DNA from: Hankyongella sp964404985
GTDB taxonomy: Bacteria; Pseudomonadota; Alphaproteobacteria; Sphingomonadales; Sphingomonadaceae
Length of the DNA stretch: 64,000 nt
Direction: 5' to 3'
Assembly: GCA_964404985.1 (NCBI GenBank)
Contig: CAYOMD010000001.1
Coordinates: 1-64,000, forward strand
Shown: piece by piece, positions 34,662 through 42,738 of the stretch
How the letters are laid out: each line of letters starts with the position of its first letter
Numbering within the stretch: the stretch's first letter is position 1
Notes under the pieces: model-generated
What the model saw: only the letters and a program-made list of their open reading frames with translations
The model's database searches: none
What the model was told of the DNA's origin: nothing
Made by a program: the position numbers and the translations under genes

Positions 34662-35252
34662 ATGCTCATCTGGGTCGGCCTTGGCAATCCCGGCGCACAA
34701 TACGCCGGCCACCGTCATAACATCGGGTTCATGGCGCTTGAGCGCATAGCGGATCGCCACGGATTTTCGCCGTGGCGCACCCGCTTTCAGGGTGTGGCCT
34801 GCGAGGGTCACATCGACGGCGCAAAACTAGTGCTGCTGAAGCCGCAAACCTACATGAACGAAAGTGGTCGCTCGGTGGGGGAGGGCTTGCGCTTTTACAA
34901 GGCGGGTGTTGACCAGCTCAGCGTGTTCCATGACGAGCTGGACCTGGCGGCCGGCAAGCTCAAGCTGAAGGTGGGCGGGGGTGCTGCCGGTCATAACGGC
35001 CTGCGCTCAATCGATGCGCACTGCGGCCAGAATTACCGGCGGGTGCGGCTCGGTATCGGCCATCCCGGCCACAAGGACAAAGTGACCGGCCATGTGCTCG
35101 GCAACTTCAGCAAAGCGGATGCCGACTGGCTGGACCCGCTGCTGGACGCGCTTGCCGCAGAAGCCGGCTGGCTCGCCAAGGGGGATGATGCCCGCTTTGC
35201 CACTGCAGTGGCGCTCAGGCTGACTCCGCCAGCCAGCGCTCCAGCCACTTGA
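34662..35252 (+). CDS. pth: Peptidyl-tRNA hydrolase
   Basis: The 196-residue enzyme frees tRNA from dropped-off peptidyl-tRNA. Signature WVGLGNPGAQYAGHRHNIGF holds the catalytic His19; LLKPQTYMNESG, FHDELDL (catalytic Asp) and GGGAAGHNGLRSI are standard. Its 3' end overlaps the convergent accC gene by 38 bases, so the C-terminal ten or so residues are encoded opposite the accC end. Confidence 0.96.
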   Translation: MLIWVGLGNPGAQYAGHRHNIGFMALERIADRHGFSPWRTRFQGVACEGHIDGAKLVLLKPQTYMNESGRSVGEGLRFYKAGVDQLSVFHDELDLAAGKLKLKVGGGAAGHNGLRSIDAHCGQNYRRVRLGIGHPGHKDKVTGHVLGNFSKADADWLDPLLDALAAEAGWLAKGDDARFATAVALRLTPPASAPAT

Positions 35253-36558
35253 TCGAATAGTCGCCGGCCCGAAACTCCGGGCTCTCCAGCAGCGCCTGGT
35301 GCAGCGGGATCGTTGTGGTGACGCCGCCGATCACCATTTCATCCAGTGCGCGCTTCAGGCGCATCAGGCAGGTCTTGCGGTCGGCCGCATGGACGATGAG
35401 TTTGGCGACCATGCTGTCGTAGTTGGGCGGGATGCGGTAGCCGGCATAGAGGGCCGAGTCGATGCGCACACCCGGACCGCCGGGCATGTGGAAGGTCGAG
35501 ACGGTGCCCGGTGCCGGCGCGAAGGTGCGGGGGTCCTCGGCGTTGATCCGGCATTCGATGGCGTGCCCGGTGAAGGTCACGTCGTCCTGTGTCACCGAGA
35601 GCTTTTCGCCACATGCAACCAAGATCTGCTCGCGCACCAGGTCCAGGCCGGTGATCATCTCGGTCACCGGATGCTCGACTTGCAGGCGGGTGTTCATCTC
35701 GATGAAATAGAACTCGCCGTTTTCATACAGGAACTCCATGGTCCCGGCACCGACATAGCCCATACCGGCGACAGCGGCGCGCACCCGCTCACCCATGCGG
35801 GCGCGCTGGTCCGGGGTCAGGGCTGGCGAGAGCGCTTCCTCCAGTACTTTCTGGTGGCGGCGCTGGAGAGAGCAGTCGCGCTCGCCCAAATGAACGGCGT
35901 TGCCATGCCGGTCCCCAAAGACCTGGAACTCGATATGGCGCGGCTCACTCAGATATTTCTCAAGGTAGACGGTGCCATCCCCGAACGCGGCTTTGGCCTC
36001 TGAGCGCGCCTGGGCGATCAGACCCTCCAGCGCGTCCTCGTCCGGGACGACCTTCATGCCGCGTCCGCCGCCGCCGGATGCAGCCTTCACCAGAACCGGG
36101 TAGCCGATGCTGGCGGCAACGGCATGCGCCTCCTCGATGGTCTCAATCGGGCCATCCGAGCCGGGAACCAGCGGCAGGCCGAGCTTGGCGGCGGTGCGCT
36201 TGGCCTCGACCTTGTCGCCCATGGTGCGGATATGCTCCGGGTTCGGGCCGATCCAGGTGATGCCGTGCTCGATCACGATCTCGGCGAACTTGGCATTTTC
36301 CGACAGGAAGCCGTAGCCGGGGTGGATCGCATCCGCGTGGCTGATCTCGGCAGCCGCCATGATGGAGGGGATATTCAGATAGGACTGCGCCGCCGACGGC
36401 GGCCCGATACAAATGGCGGTATCCGCCATACGCACGTGCATGGCGTCCGCGTCTGCCGTCGAGTGAACAGCGACGGTCTGGATGCCCATTTCCCGGGCTG
36501 CGCGCTGGATTCTGAGCGCGATCTCGCCGCGATTGGCGATGAGCAGCTTCTTGATCAT
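35215..36558 (-). CDS. accC: Acetyl-CoA carboxylase, biotin carboxylase subunit
   Basis: The 447-residue enzyme carboxylates the biotin on AccB. The ATP-grasp features are complete: KKLLIANRGEIALRIQRAA at the N-terminus, KAASGGGGRGMKVV (glycine-rich loop), GERDCSLQRRHQK, and FIEMNTRLQVEHPVTEMITG. Its ATG follows directly on the accB TAA with no gap. The 3' end overlaps pth. Confidence 0.97.
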   Translation of the reverse strand: MIKKLLIANRGEIALRIQRAAREMGIQTVAVHSTADADAMHVRMADTAICIGPPSAAQSYLNIPSIMAAAEISHADAIHPGYGFLSENAKFAEIVIEHGITWIGPNPEHIRTMGDKVEAKRTAAKLGLPLVPGSDGPIETIEEAHAVAASIGYPVLVKAASGGGGRGMKVVPDEDALEGLIAQARSEAKAAFGDGTVYLEKYLSEPRHIEFQVFGDRHGNAVHLGERDCSLQRRHQKVLEEALSPALTPDQRARMGERVRAAVAGMGYVGAGTMEFLYENGEFYFIEMNTRLQVEHPVTEMITGLDLVREQILVACGEKLSVTQDDVTFTGHAIECRINAEDPRTFAPAPGTVSTFHMPGGPGVRIDSALYAGYRIPPNYDSMVAKLIVHAADRKTCLMRLKRALDEMVIGGVTTTIPLHQALLESPEFRAGDYSIKWLERWLAESA

Positions 36559-37038
36559 TTACTCGATCACCAGCAGGGGCTCGCCGAATTCCACCGGCTG
36601 TTCGTTGGTGACCAGAAAGCGGGTGACTGTGCCACTGCGCGGTGCGGCAATCGGGTTCATCACCTTCATGGCCTCGATAATCAGCAGGGTATCGCCTTCC
36701 TTGACCGAACTGCCGACGGCGACAAAGGCGGGCTTGCCCGGCTCGCTCGAGGTATAGACCGTGCCGACCATGGGTGATTTCACAAGGCCGGGGTGGCTGC
36801 CGATATCGACCACAGTGTCTTTCACGGTGTCTCTGGCCGGTGCAGTCGCCTCGGCTTGGGCCGCGGGCGTCGGCGCATAGGCCGGTGCCATGACCGTCAT
36901 CTGGCGGGCGAGTCGAATACGCCGTTCACCATCGGCGATTTCGATCTCGGTGAGATCAGTCTCCTTCAGCAGTTCGGCCAGCTCGCGCAGCTGCGCGGTA
37001 TCGACCGAAAGCGCCCGGGAGGGGGATTTTGATGCCAT
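36559..37038 (-). CDS. accB: Acetyl-CoA carboxylase, biotin carboxyl carrier protein
   Basis: The 159-residue protein has an N-terminal helix (QLRELAELLKETDLTEIEI), an Ala/Pro linker (about 50-80) and a C-terminal biotinyl domain with Lys125 in EAMKVMN. KSPMVGTVY and SVKEGDTLLIIEAMK are standard. It is upstream of accC and downstream of aroQ on the same strand, the classic aroQ-accB-accC order. Confidence 0.97.
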   Translation of the reverse strand: MASKSPSRALSVDTAQLRELAELLKETDLTEIEIADGERRIRLARQMTVMAPAYAPTPAAQAEATAPARDTVKDTVVDIGSHPGLVKSPMVGTVYTSSEPGKPAFVAVGSSVKEGDTLLIIEAMKVMNPIAAPRSGTVTRFLVTNEQPVEFGEPLLVIE

Positions 37039-37053
37039 GTCAGTCCCTTGTGC

Positions 37054-37497
37054 TCAAAACTTTGCGGCAGCGTGCAGCGCCAGCAGATATCCGTCCGCGC
37101 CGAACCCGGCGATGACCCCGCGCGCGACGGCTGAAATAAACGAATGATGCCGAAACGGCTCCCGCGCATGCGGATTGCTGATGTGCACCTCGATGACCGG
37201 CGTTTCAATCGCCTTGACCGCATCATGTAGCGCGACAGAGGTGTGTGTCCAGCCGCCGGGGTTCAGGATGACGGCATGGGTGTCGTGGCGCGCCGCGTGC
37301 AGCCAGTCGATCATCTGGCCTTCATGGTTGGTCTGCCGCAGGTCGGTCCGCAGGCCGAGAGCGGGGGCCGCTGCGTCCAGCATGGCGGCGATGTCTGCAA
37401 GCGTCGTCGATCCGTAAACCGAAGGCTCACGCTGACCTAGAAGGTTGAGGTTCGGCCCGTTCAAGACGAGAACACGCCGGATAGCCGCAGTGCTCAT
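37054..37497 (-). CDS. aroQ: 3-dehydroquinate dehydratase, type II
   Basis: The 147-residue enzyme makes 3-dehydroshikimate in the shikimate pathway. Type II is shown by VLNGPNLNLLGQREPSVYG (catalytic Tyr28), QTNHEGQMIDWLH, LNPGGWTHTSVALHDA and EVHISNPHAREPFRHHS with the catalytic His. It is the first gene of the aroQ-accB-accC operon, 15 bases before accB. Confidence 0.96.
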   Translation of the reverse strand: MSTAAIRRVLVLNGPNLNLLGQREPSVYGSTTLADIAAMLDAAAPALGLRTDLRQTNHEGQMIDWLHAARHDTHAVILNPGGWTHTSVALHDAVKAIETPVIEVHISNPHAREPFRHHSFISAVARGVIAGFGADGYLLALHAAAKF

Positions 37498-37655
37498 ATT
37501 CGGGGCAGCCCTGCGCCAGAAATCATGCTCAGAGTCATTGTCCTGTTGTGTACGCGCAAAGACATGGTCTTGCGATTAACGATGAGCGTTATAGATAGGG
37601 ATTGGACGCATGGCTAGAGCCTGCTGGATTTATAAACTTAATCAAGGCCTTGAAC

Positions 37656-38636
37656 ATGATCACCATTCGCCTGAACGGAGACAAGCGCACCTTTGGCGCA
37701 CCGATGACGGTTGCAGCACTTGTCACGGAGATCGGGCTGGACCCCACCCGGGTGGCCATCGAGCGCAACCTCGAGATCGTCCCGAAATCGCAGTATGCCA
37801 CGACGCTGGTGGCTGATGGCGACGCTATGGAAATCGTGCACTTCGTCGGTGGCGGTGATGCCACGGCGGAGGATCGCTGGACGGTGGCCGGGCGGCACTT
37901 CAGTTCCCGCTTGATTGTCGGCACCGGCAAGTACAAGAGCTTTGAGCAGAACCGGGCAGCGCTTGAGGCGAGCGGTGCCGAGATCGTCACCGTCGCGGTG
38001 CGTCGGGTCAACGTCATGGACCCAAAACAGCCGATGCTGACCGATTTCATAGACCCCAAGCACTATACCTATCTGCCCAATACCGCCGGCTGCTACACGG
38101 CTGAGGATGCAATTCGCACCCTGCGGCTGGCGCGGGAGGCTGGCGGCTGGTCTCTGGTCAAGCTTGAGGTCCTGGGCGAGCAGAAAACGCTGTACCCGGA
38201 CATGATCGAGACCCTGCGGGCGACAGAGGTGTTAGTGAAGGACGGCTTTGACGTCATGGTCTATTGCTCGGACGACCCGATCATGGCCAAGCGTCTGGAG
38301 GATGCCGGGGCCTGCGCGATCATGCCGCTCGGGGCACCGATTGGCTCAGGACTAGGATTACAGAACCCGGTCATGATCCGCCTGATCGTCGAGCAGACGA
38401 AGGTGCCGGTGCTGGTCGATGCCGGGGTTGGCACGGCGTCCGATGCGGCGGTGGCCATGGAACTGGGCTGCGACGGCGTGCTGATGAACACGGCAATCGC
38501 CGAGGCCAAGGACCCGGTCGCCATGGCGCGCGCCATGAAGCTCAGCGTCGAGGCCGGAAGGCTGGCCTATCTGGCCGGACGCATGCCCAAGCGCCGCTAT
38601 GCTGACCCGTCCAGCCCGCTTGCCGGGTTGATTTAG
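37656..38636 (+). CDS. thiG: Fused sulfur carrier ThiS - thiazole synthase ThiG
   Basis: The 326-residue protein joins two thiamine-pathway proteins. Residues 1-67 are a ThiS ubiquitin-like fold (MITIRLNGDKRTFGAPMTVA) ending VHFVGGG, the site where free ThiS ends in Gly-Gly. From about 76 the ThiG barrel begins (AGRHFSSRLIVGTGKYKSFE) with catalytic Lys170 in SLVKLEVLG, then MPLGAPIGSGLG and MNTAIAEAKDP. Thiocarboxylation of ThiS normally needs a free C-terminus, so either the linker is cut or another carrier is used. No TPP riboswitch was recognised in the 150 bases upstream. Confidence 0.93.
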   Translation: MITIRLNGDKRTFGAPMTVAALVTEIGLDPTRVAIERNLEIVPKSQYATTLVADGDAMEIVHFVGGGDATAEDRWTVAGRHFSSRLIVGTGKYKSFEQNRAALEASGAEIVTVAVRRVNVMDPKQPMLTDFIDPKHYTYLPNTAGCYTAEDAIRTLRLAREAGGWSLVKLEVLGEQKTLYPDMIETLRATEVLVKDGFDVMVYCSDDPIMAKRLEDAGACAIMPLGAPIGSGLGLQNPVMIRLIVEQTKVPVLVDAGVGTASDAAVAMELGCDGVLMNTAIAEAKDPVAMARAMKLSVEAGRLAYLAGRMPKRRYADPSSPLAGLI

Positions 38637-38659
38637 AGCGGTTTATAACTTTCGATTGA

Positions 38660-38737
38660 ACCGTTCGCCCCGAGCTCGGTCGAGGGGCGGCTCCAGCAGA
38701 TTCTGGACGTGTCTCGACCAGGCTCGACACGAACGGT
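38660..38737. repeat. Intergenic palindromic repeat (copy B)
   Basis: The outer arms are the same as in copy A (360-475): CCGTTCGCCCCGAGC on the left and GCTCGACACGAACGG on the right. The 41-base inner module of copy A is absent, so this is probably the simpler form of the element. Confidence 0.7.
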
Positions 38738-38777
38738 ATGGGTTTTGAACCAACGTAAAGTCATCACGTTCTGGACC

Positions 38778-38813
38778 AAAAGCAGGGCGCCCCGCACGAT
38801 GACGGAGCGCCCT
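38778..38813 (-). terminator. Probable terminator after the haloperoxidase gene
   Basis: On the minus strand AGGGCGC pairs with GCGCCCT (38807-38813 with 38784-38790), followed by GCTTTTGG. The T run is short. It lies 12 bases after the stop codon. Confidence 0.5.
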
Positions 38814-38824
38814 ATGCCTTGGCG

Positions 38825-40156
38825 TTATTTCCGGCGGCGGGCGATGCCCCCGATAGCCACCAGGCCCAGCAGGCTGAGCGTGAGCGTGCCCGGTTCAGGC
38901 ACCCGGGTCAGGGTATTGCTAAAGAGTTGGCGCGCGATGGACTCCCCGATCGCCTGCCCGTTCACATCGTCGAAGCTGTAGTGGATGCCGCCATAGATTC
39001 GGCTGCGACCGGCCTCATCTGCCGCTTGTGCGAACGAATCCCAGCAGCGCAAAACGTCAGCGTCGATTTCATCGCCCGAACAGAAGTTGAAATCCGCATC
39101 GAAAAACAGGTCCAGGATCTGGGCACCAGCGCCCGAGAAGGTGCTATGGCCGGACACGTAGGATGGATGGTTCGGGGTTGCGATCAACGGGGTCCAGAGT
39201 GCATCGAGGGTCGTACCGTCATTGCCATCCTGGTCGGCGTTGCGGATTGCATCGATCGGCCGCCAGAACTCATAGGTGTACTTGGTGTCCCATGCCGCGA
39301 TCCCGGCATCGGCAACAGACAGGGAGGTGAGGGCAAGCAGGCGGCTGGCCTCCAGCGTATCGAGGCCTTGCTGCTGCGCGACATCGTTGGCGATAATCAG
39401 CCAGTGGCCCGGCGGCGTGGCGGTCCCGGCATTGTCGATCCAGAAGTTGGCAATGGCGGTCTGGTCGGCGGTGCGGGTAGCGCTGTTGATCGACCCCAGT
39501 TCCTTCACTTCGTTCAGTGCTGCGGCATAGTCCGCGCTATCCAGCGACGGCGGTGCCGGTGCGCGGAACTGGTCCCCCGAGCTCATGGTGAACGGCGTGA
39601 CATAAGGCCATTGCGGCAGGGCGGCGGGTGCGAAGCCCGGCGGCGTCGGCTTCCATTCGCCGATTCCGGTGCCCGGCGTGTAAGGCACGACGGCGCTGGC
39701 ACCATCGTTGGCACGGGCGGCGAGGATCACGCCGGCGGTCTGTGTCCCGAGCGCCTGGCCTGCGGCGCGGGCGGCGGGGTCTGACTCAAGGGCCAGGCTC
39801 TGTACGAGTGCGGCATCGAAGGTAGCAGCTTGAGTCGGGAACAACTGGCTCAGCACGGTGTGCGCAGCGGTGGCTGCCGCCGTGCGGGTCGAGGCGGGGA
39901 TGCCACCCGCAAATGAACTGCCGTAGCCGTAATATTGACCACCGGTCGACGCGTTCACGGCATCAAATACCGCAGTGTTGACCATGGCCAGCGCGCGTGC
40001 CGCGACCGGCGGCGGCGTCGACGTAGTGCGAATGGCTTCTATCAGGACCTGGTTCCAGTAGAGCGCCGGGTCGCCGGCGACAGTCACAGGAGCGGCGATG
40101 GCGTTCGCGCTGATGACGCCCATGGCGCCAGCCAATAGTAAAGCGATAGTTTTCAT
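38825..40156 (-). CDS. Vanadium-dependent haloperoxidase / PAP2 family protein with PEP-CTERM anchor
   Basis: The 443-residue protein has a signal peptide (about 1-22, ending AIAAPV). The vanadate-binding set is complete and correctly spaced: Lys292 and Arg299 in KYTYEFWRP, Ser335-Gly336-His337 in VSGHS, Arg386 and His392 in SRIYGGIH. These are the ligands of vanadium haloperoxidases and of related acid phosphatases. The C-terminus is a PEP-CTERM sorting tag: VPEP (419-422), a hydrophobic helix and a final RRRK. It is therefore probably exported and processed by an exosortase. No exosortase or exopolysaccharide genes are in the window. Confidence 0.88.
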   Translation of the reverse strand: MKTIALLLAGAMGVISANAIAAPVTVAGDPALYWNQVLIEAIRTTSTPPPVAARALAMVNTAVFDAVNASTGGQYYGYGSSFAGGIPASTRTAAATAAHTVLSQLFPTQAATFDAALVQSLALESDPAARAAGQALGTQTAGVILAARANDGASAVVPYTPGTGIGEWKPTPPGFAPAALPQWPYVTPFTMSSGDQFRAPAPPSLDSADYAAALNEVKELGSINSATRTADQTAIANFWIDNAGTATPPGHWLIIANDVAQQQGLDTLEASRLLALTSLSVADAGIAAWDTKYTYEFWRPIDAIRNADQDGNDGTTLDALWTPLIATPNHPSYVSGHSTFSGAGAQILDLFFDADFNFCSGDEIDADVLRCWDSFAQAADEAGRSRIYGGIHYSFDDVNGQAIGESIARQLFSNTLTRVPEPGTLTLSLLGLVAIGGIARRRK

Positions 40157-40351
40157 GAATATTTTGCCCTTCGTTTGTGGGCGTGCTCTCCGCCCGTAAC
40201 CAAACGAGGCAAATTTGATGCCAAAAGCTAATTTTTGAGGTGAGGCGTTAATTGCCGTCCAAGGCGGAAAAGAATGAACAGCGTGAATGTAAGCCATTCC
40301 GACAGGTGCCCGCAAACTGGCCGCGACCTGTTCCCAAAATGGGGCGATCGC

Positions 40352-41134
40352 TCAGCGGCGGTTGAGGCGGGCACGCTCGATGTTGACAGCCTGGCTCAGG
40401 CCTTCGACTCCTACCCCACCGGCGAAAATCTGGTTGCCGATAATGAATGTCGGGGTGCCGGTGACGCCGATATTCTGGGCCAGCGCAATATTGGCCTCAA
40501 GTGCCTGCTTCAGCGCCGGGTCTTCCATGTCGCGGGCGAGCTTGGTTTCATCCAGCCCGGCCTGACGGATGGCCTGCACCAGCCGTTCCTGCGAGGGTCG
40601 GCCCGGCAGATCGAACAGGGCCTTGCGCAGCGCGAGATATTTGCCCTGGCGCGCCGCTGCCAGCGCCGCCAGCGCCGAGCGCATGGAGAGCGGCTCGCCG
40701 CCCCGGTCCAGCACTGGCAGATCCCGGAACACATAACGGACCTTGGGGTCATTGCTGACGAGGATTTCCGCGTCGTTGTGGCTGGTCTTGCAATAGGGGC
40801 ACTGGAAATCGAAAAACTCGACGACGGTCACGTCGCCTTTCGGATTGCCAATCTCGGCACCGGGGAACGGCGTCTCAATCTGTGAACGGTTGCTCTCCAG
40901 CGTACGGGTGACTTCGCGCTCCTGCAGGCGGGCCATGGCCTCCGGAATGATCTCGGGGTTGGCCAGAAGATAATCGCGGATCATGGCCTCCATGCGCGCG
41001 CGCTCGGTGGCGTCACCGGCCTTGGTGGCAGAAGTCGTGGTCTGCGCATGTGTCGAGACAGCGGGCTGCGTGAGGAAGACCAGCCCCAGCGGCAACACCA
41101 GCAGCACGGCCAACAGGGGGGCAAAACGCATCAT
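40352..41134 (-). CDS. DsbA family thiol-disulfide protein (Com1-like)
   Basis: The 260-residue protein has a signal segment (about 1-30), then a short helical region (EAMIRDYLLANPEIIPEAM) typical of the DsbA/ScsC/Com1-type and a thioredoxin fold with active site FFDFQCPYCKTSH (Cys112, Cys115). The cis-proline loop is GTPTFIIG. It should oxidise or isomerise periplasmic disulfides. Start is the first of two ATGs after GAAGATTG. It lies just after the M48 gene on the same strand, 13 bases apart. Confidence 0.9.
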   Translation of the reverse strand: MMRFAPLLAVLLVLPLGLVFLTQPAVSTHAQTTTSATKAGDATERARMEAMIRDYLLANPEIIPEAMARLQEREVTRTLESNRSQIETPFPGAEIGNPKGDVTVVEFFDFQCPYCKTSHNDAEILVSNDPKVRYVFRDLPVLDRGGEPLSMRSALAALAAARQGKYLALRKALFDLPGRPSQERLVQAIRQAGLDETKLARDMEDPALKQALEANIALAQNIGVTGTPTFIIGNQIFAGGVGVEGLSQAVNIERARLNRR

Positions 41135-41147
41135 CAATCTTCAGTCC

Positions 41148-42548
41148 TTATCCGCGTCGCCGCTTCTGCCGTTTCAAGCGATCTTCTGCAAACACAATGA
41201 TGTCCTGGGATCGTAGCCAGTCCGGCGATCCGCGCGGCAGGCCCCTAGCGGCATCGACTGCATTGCGCAGCGCCAGGGCGGGCGCGCCGATCAAACCGTA
41301 ATGCTCCGCAGACGCCAGCTTCGCGCGCGCCTCATCGCCGCCGCGATAATAGGCAATGCCAAGCTGATACCAGGCAAAGGGATTTTCTGCATCTGCGGCG
41401 ACTGCTTCCTTGAGGATTGTTCGTGCTTCATCGGTGTAGGCATTATCGTCCGTCGCCAGCAGCGCGTGGCCGAGCAGGCTGCCGATCAGCGGCTGGCGCG
41501 GCAGCAGGCTGTAGGCGGTGCGCAGCGGCGGGATCGCCTCTTTGACTCGCCCGGACTCAAGAAGAACCTGGCCCTTCAGCTCCATGAAGTAGGGATTGTT
41601 CGGCTCATCCTGCAGCAACGCCTCCACCTCGGCGGCGGCCTTGTCGGTGAACGCCAGCTTGTGCCAGGCATAGGCACGGGCGTAGCGCGCGGGGTCAGAG
41701 GTGTCGGCCTCGGGATAGGTCTGGAGCGTGCGGTTGGGCTCGTAGCTGAAGCCGTAGAGCTTTGCCTTCAGGAGCAGGAATTGCCGCTGCAGCTCCGGGT
41801 CGGTGGGTTTGTCCCAGGCGGCGGATTTCTGCATGCGCTCGGTGAGCGCCTGTATGCGGTCACCGCTGAACGGGTGCGTGCCGGCATAGGTGACTGTGCG
41901 CCCTGTGGTGCGCTGCAGTTCCAGGCCTTGCAGATACTCGAAGAACTCCAGCAGCCCGCGCCCGGAAATCCCGGCTTTATCGAGGTAATAGGCGGCCGCC
42001 TGGTCGGACGCGGACTCCTGCGCCCGCGAGTAGGCGAGGTAGCTGCCGAGTGCGGCCTGCTGGCCACCGCCGAGGATGCCGATGCCGGCCTCGGCAGAGC
42101 CGGCAGCGATTGCGGCCGCGGCCAGCAACAGCGACAGGATGGATATGCGCGATGCCGCCCGTGTGCCATCTTCGGTGCGGAAAACGTGGCCACCGGCGAC
42201 GTGGCCGGTTTCGTGGGCCATCACGCCGATGACCTGATCAACGTTTGTGGCGTTGAGGATCAAGCCGGAATGGAGGTAGATCACCAGCCCGGTCGATGCA
42301 AAGGCGTTCGGCGAGGTGTCGCCGATCAGCACATATTCGAACTTGTCGGGGTCGATGTTGGCCGCCTTGAGGATCGGCGCGGTGATCTTCTTGAGGAACG
42401 CTTCCGTCTCAGCGTCCCGCAATATGCTCTGGGCATGCGCAGCAGGCGTTATGGCCAGCCAGCACAGCATCGCCAACATCAGGGCACCGGTGCGCAGCCA
42501 GGCCCTAAGTCTTCGTGTGTGCACTGAAATCTGGGGCGATTGAGTCAT
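41148..42548 (-). CDS. M48 family metalloprotease with TPR region (BepA/YfgC-like)
   Basis: The 466-residue protein has a signal peptide (about 15-38, ending AAHAQS) and an M48 domain with the zinc motif HETGH in IGVMAHETGHVAGGHVF; the third ligand is Glu in SRAQESASDQAA. The C-terminal half has TPR-like repeats. BepA-type proteins check assembly of outer-membrane beta-barrels and LPS transport proteins. The start MTQSPQISVH is chosen because the signal peptide begins close behind it. Adjacent DsbA-type gene suggests an envelope quality-control pair. Confidence 0.88.
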   Translation of the reverse strand: MTQSPQISVHTRRLRAWLRTGALMLAMLCWLAITPAAHAQSILRDAETEAFLKKITAPILKAANIDPDKFEYVLIGDTSPNAFASTGLVIYLHSGLILNATNVDQVIGVMAHETGHVAGGHVFRTEDGTRAASRISILSLLLAAAAIAAGSAEAGIGILGGGQQAALGSYLAYSRAQESASDQAAAYYLDKAGISGRGLLEFFEYLQGLELQRTTGRTVTYAGTHPFSGDRIQALTERMQKSAAWDKPTDPELQRQFLLLKAKLYGFSYEPNRTLQTYPEADTSDPARYARAYAWHKLAFTDKAAAEVEALLQDEPNNPYFMELKGQVLLESGRVKEAIPPLRTAYSLLPRQPLIGSLLGHALLATDDNAYTDEARTILKEAVAADAENPFAWYQLGIAYYRGGDEARAKLASAEHYGLIGAPALALRNAVDAARGLPRGSPDWLRSQDIIVFAEDRLKRQKRRRG

Positions 42549-42738
42549 GGGCCCTATCAAGCATTTCGAGCGGGATGCCGCGTGTCTGACATGTGTCGGG
42601 CCCTCACCATGGCAGTGTATGAGCATATCAGAGGTTCGTATGCGGCTGCCCGTCGGTCAAGCCCAATTGGCCCAACCGACGGGCTACACCGGTCAAAAGA
42701 GCGGTTCCTGCGCCAGGGTGACTATATCCAGCAGCCTG

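Noticed and set aside
37498..37655. Possible TPP riboswitch before thiSG
   Set aside because: The CTGAGA and pyrophosphate-sensor consensus segments expected for a TPP aptamer could not be found.
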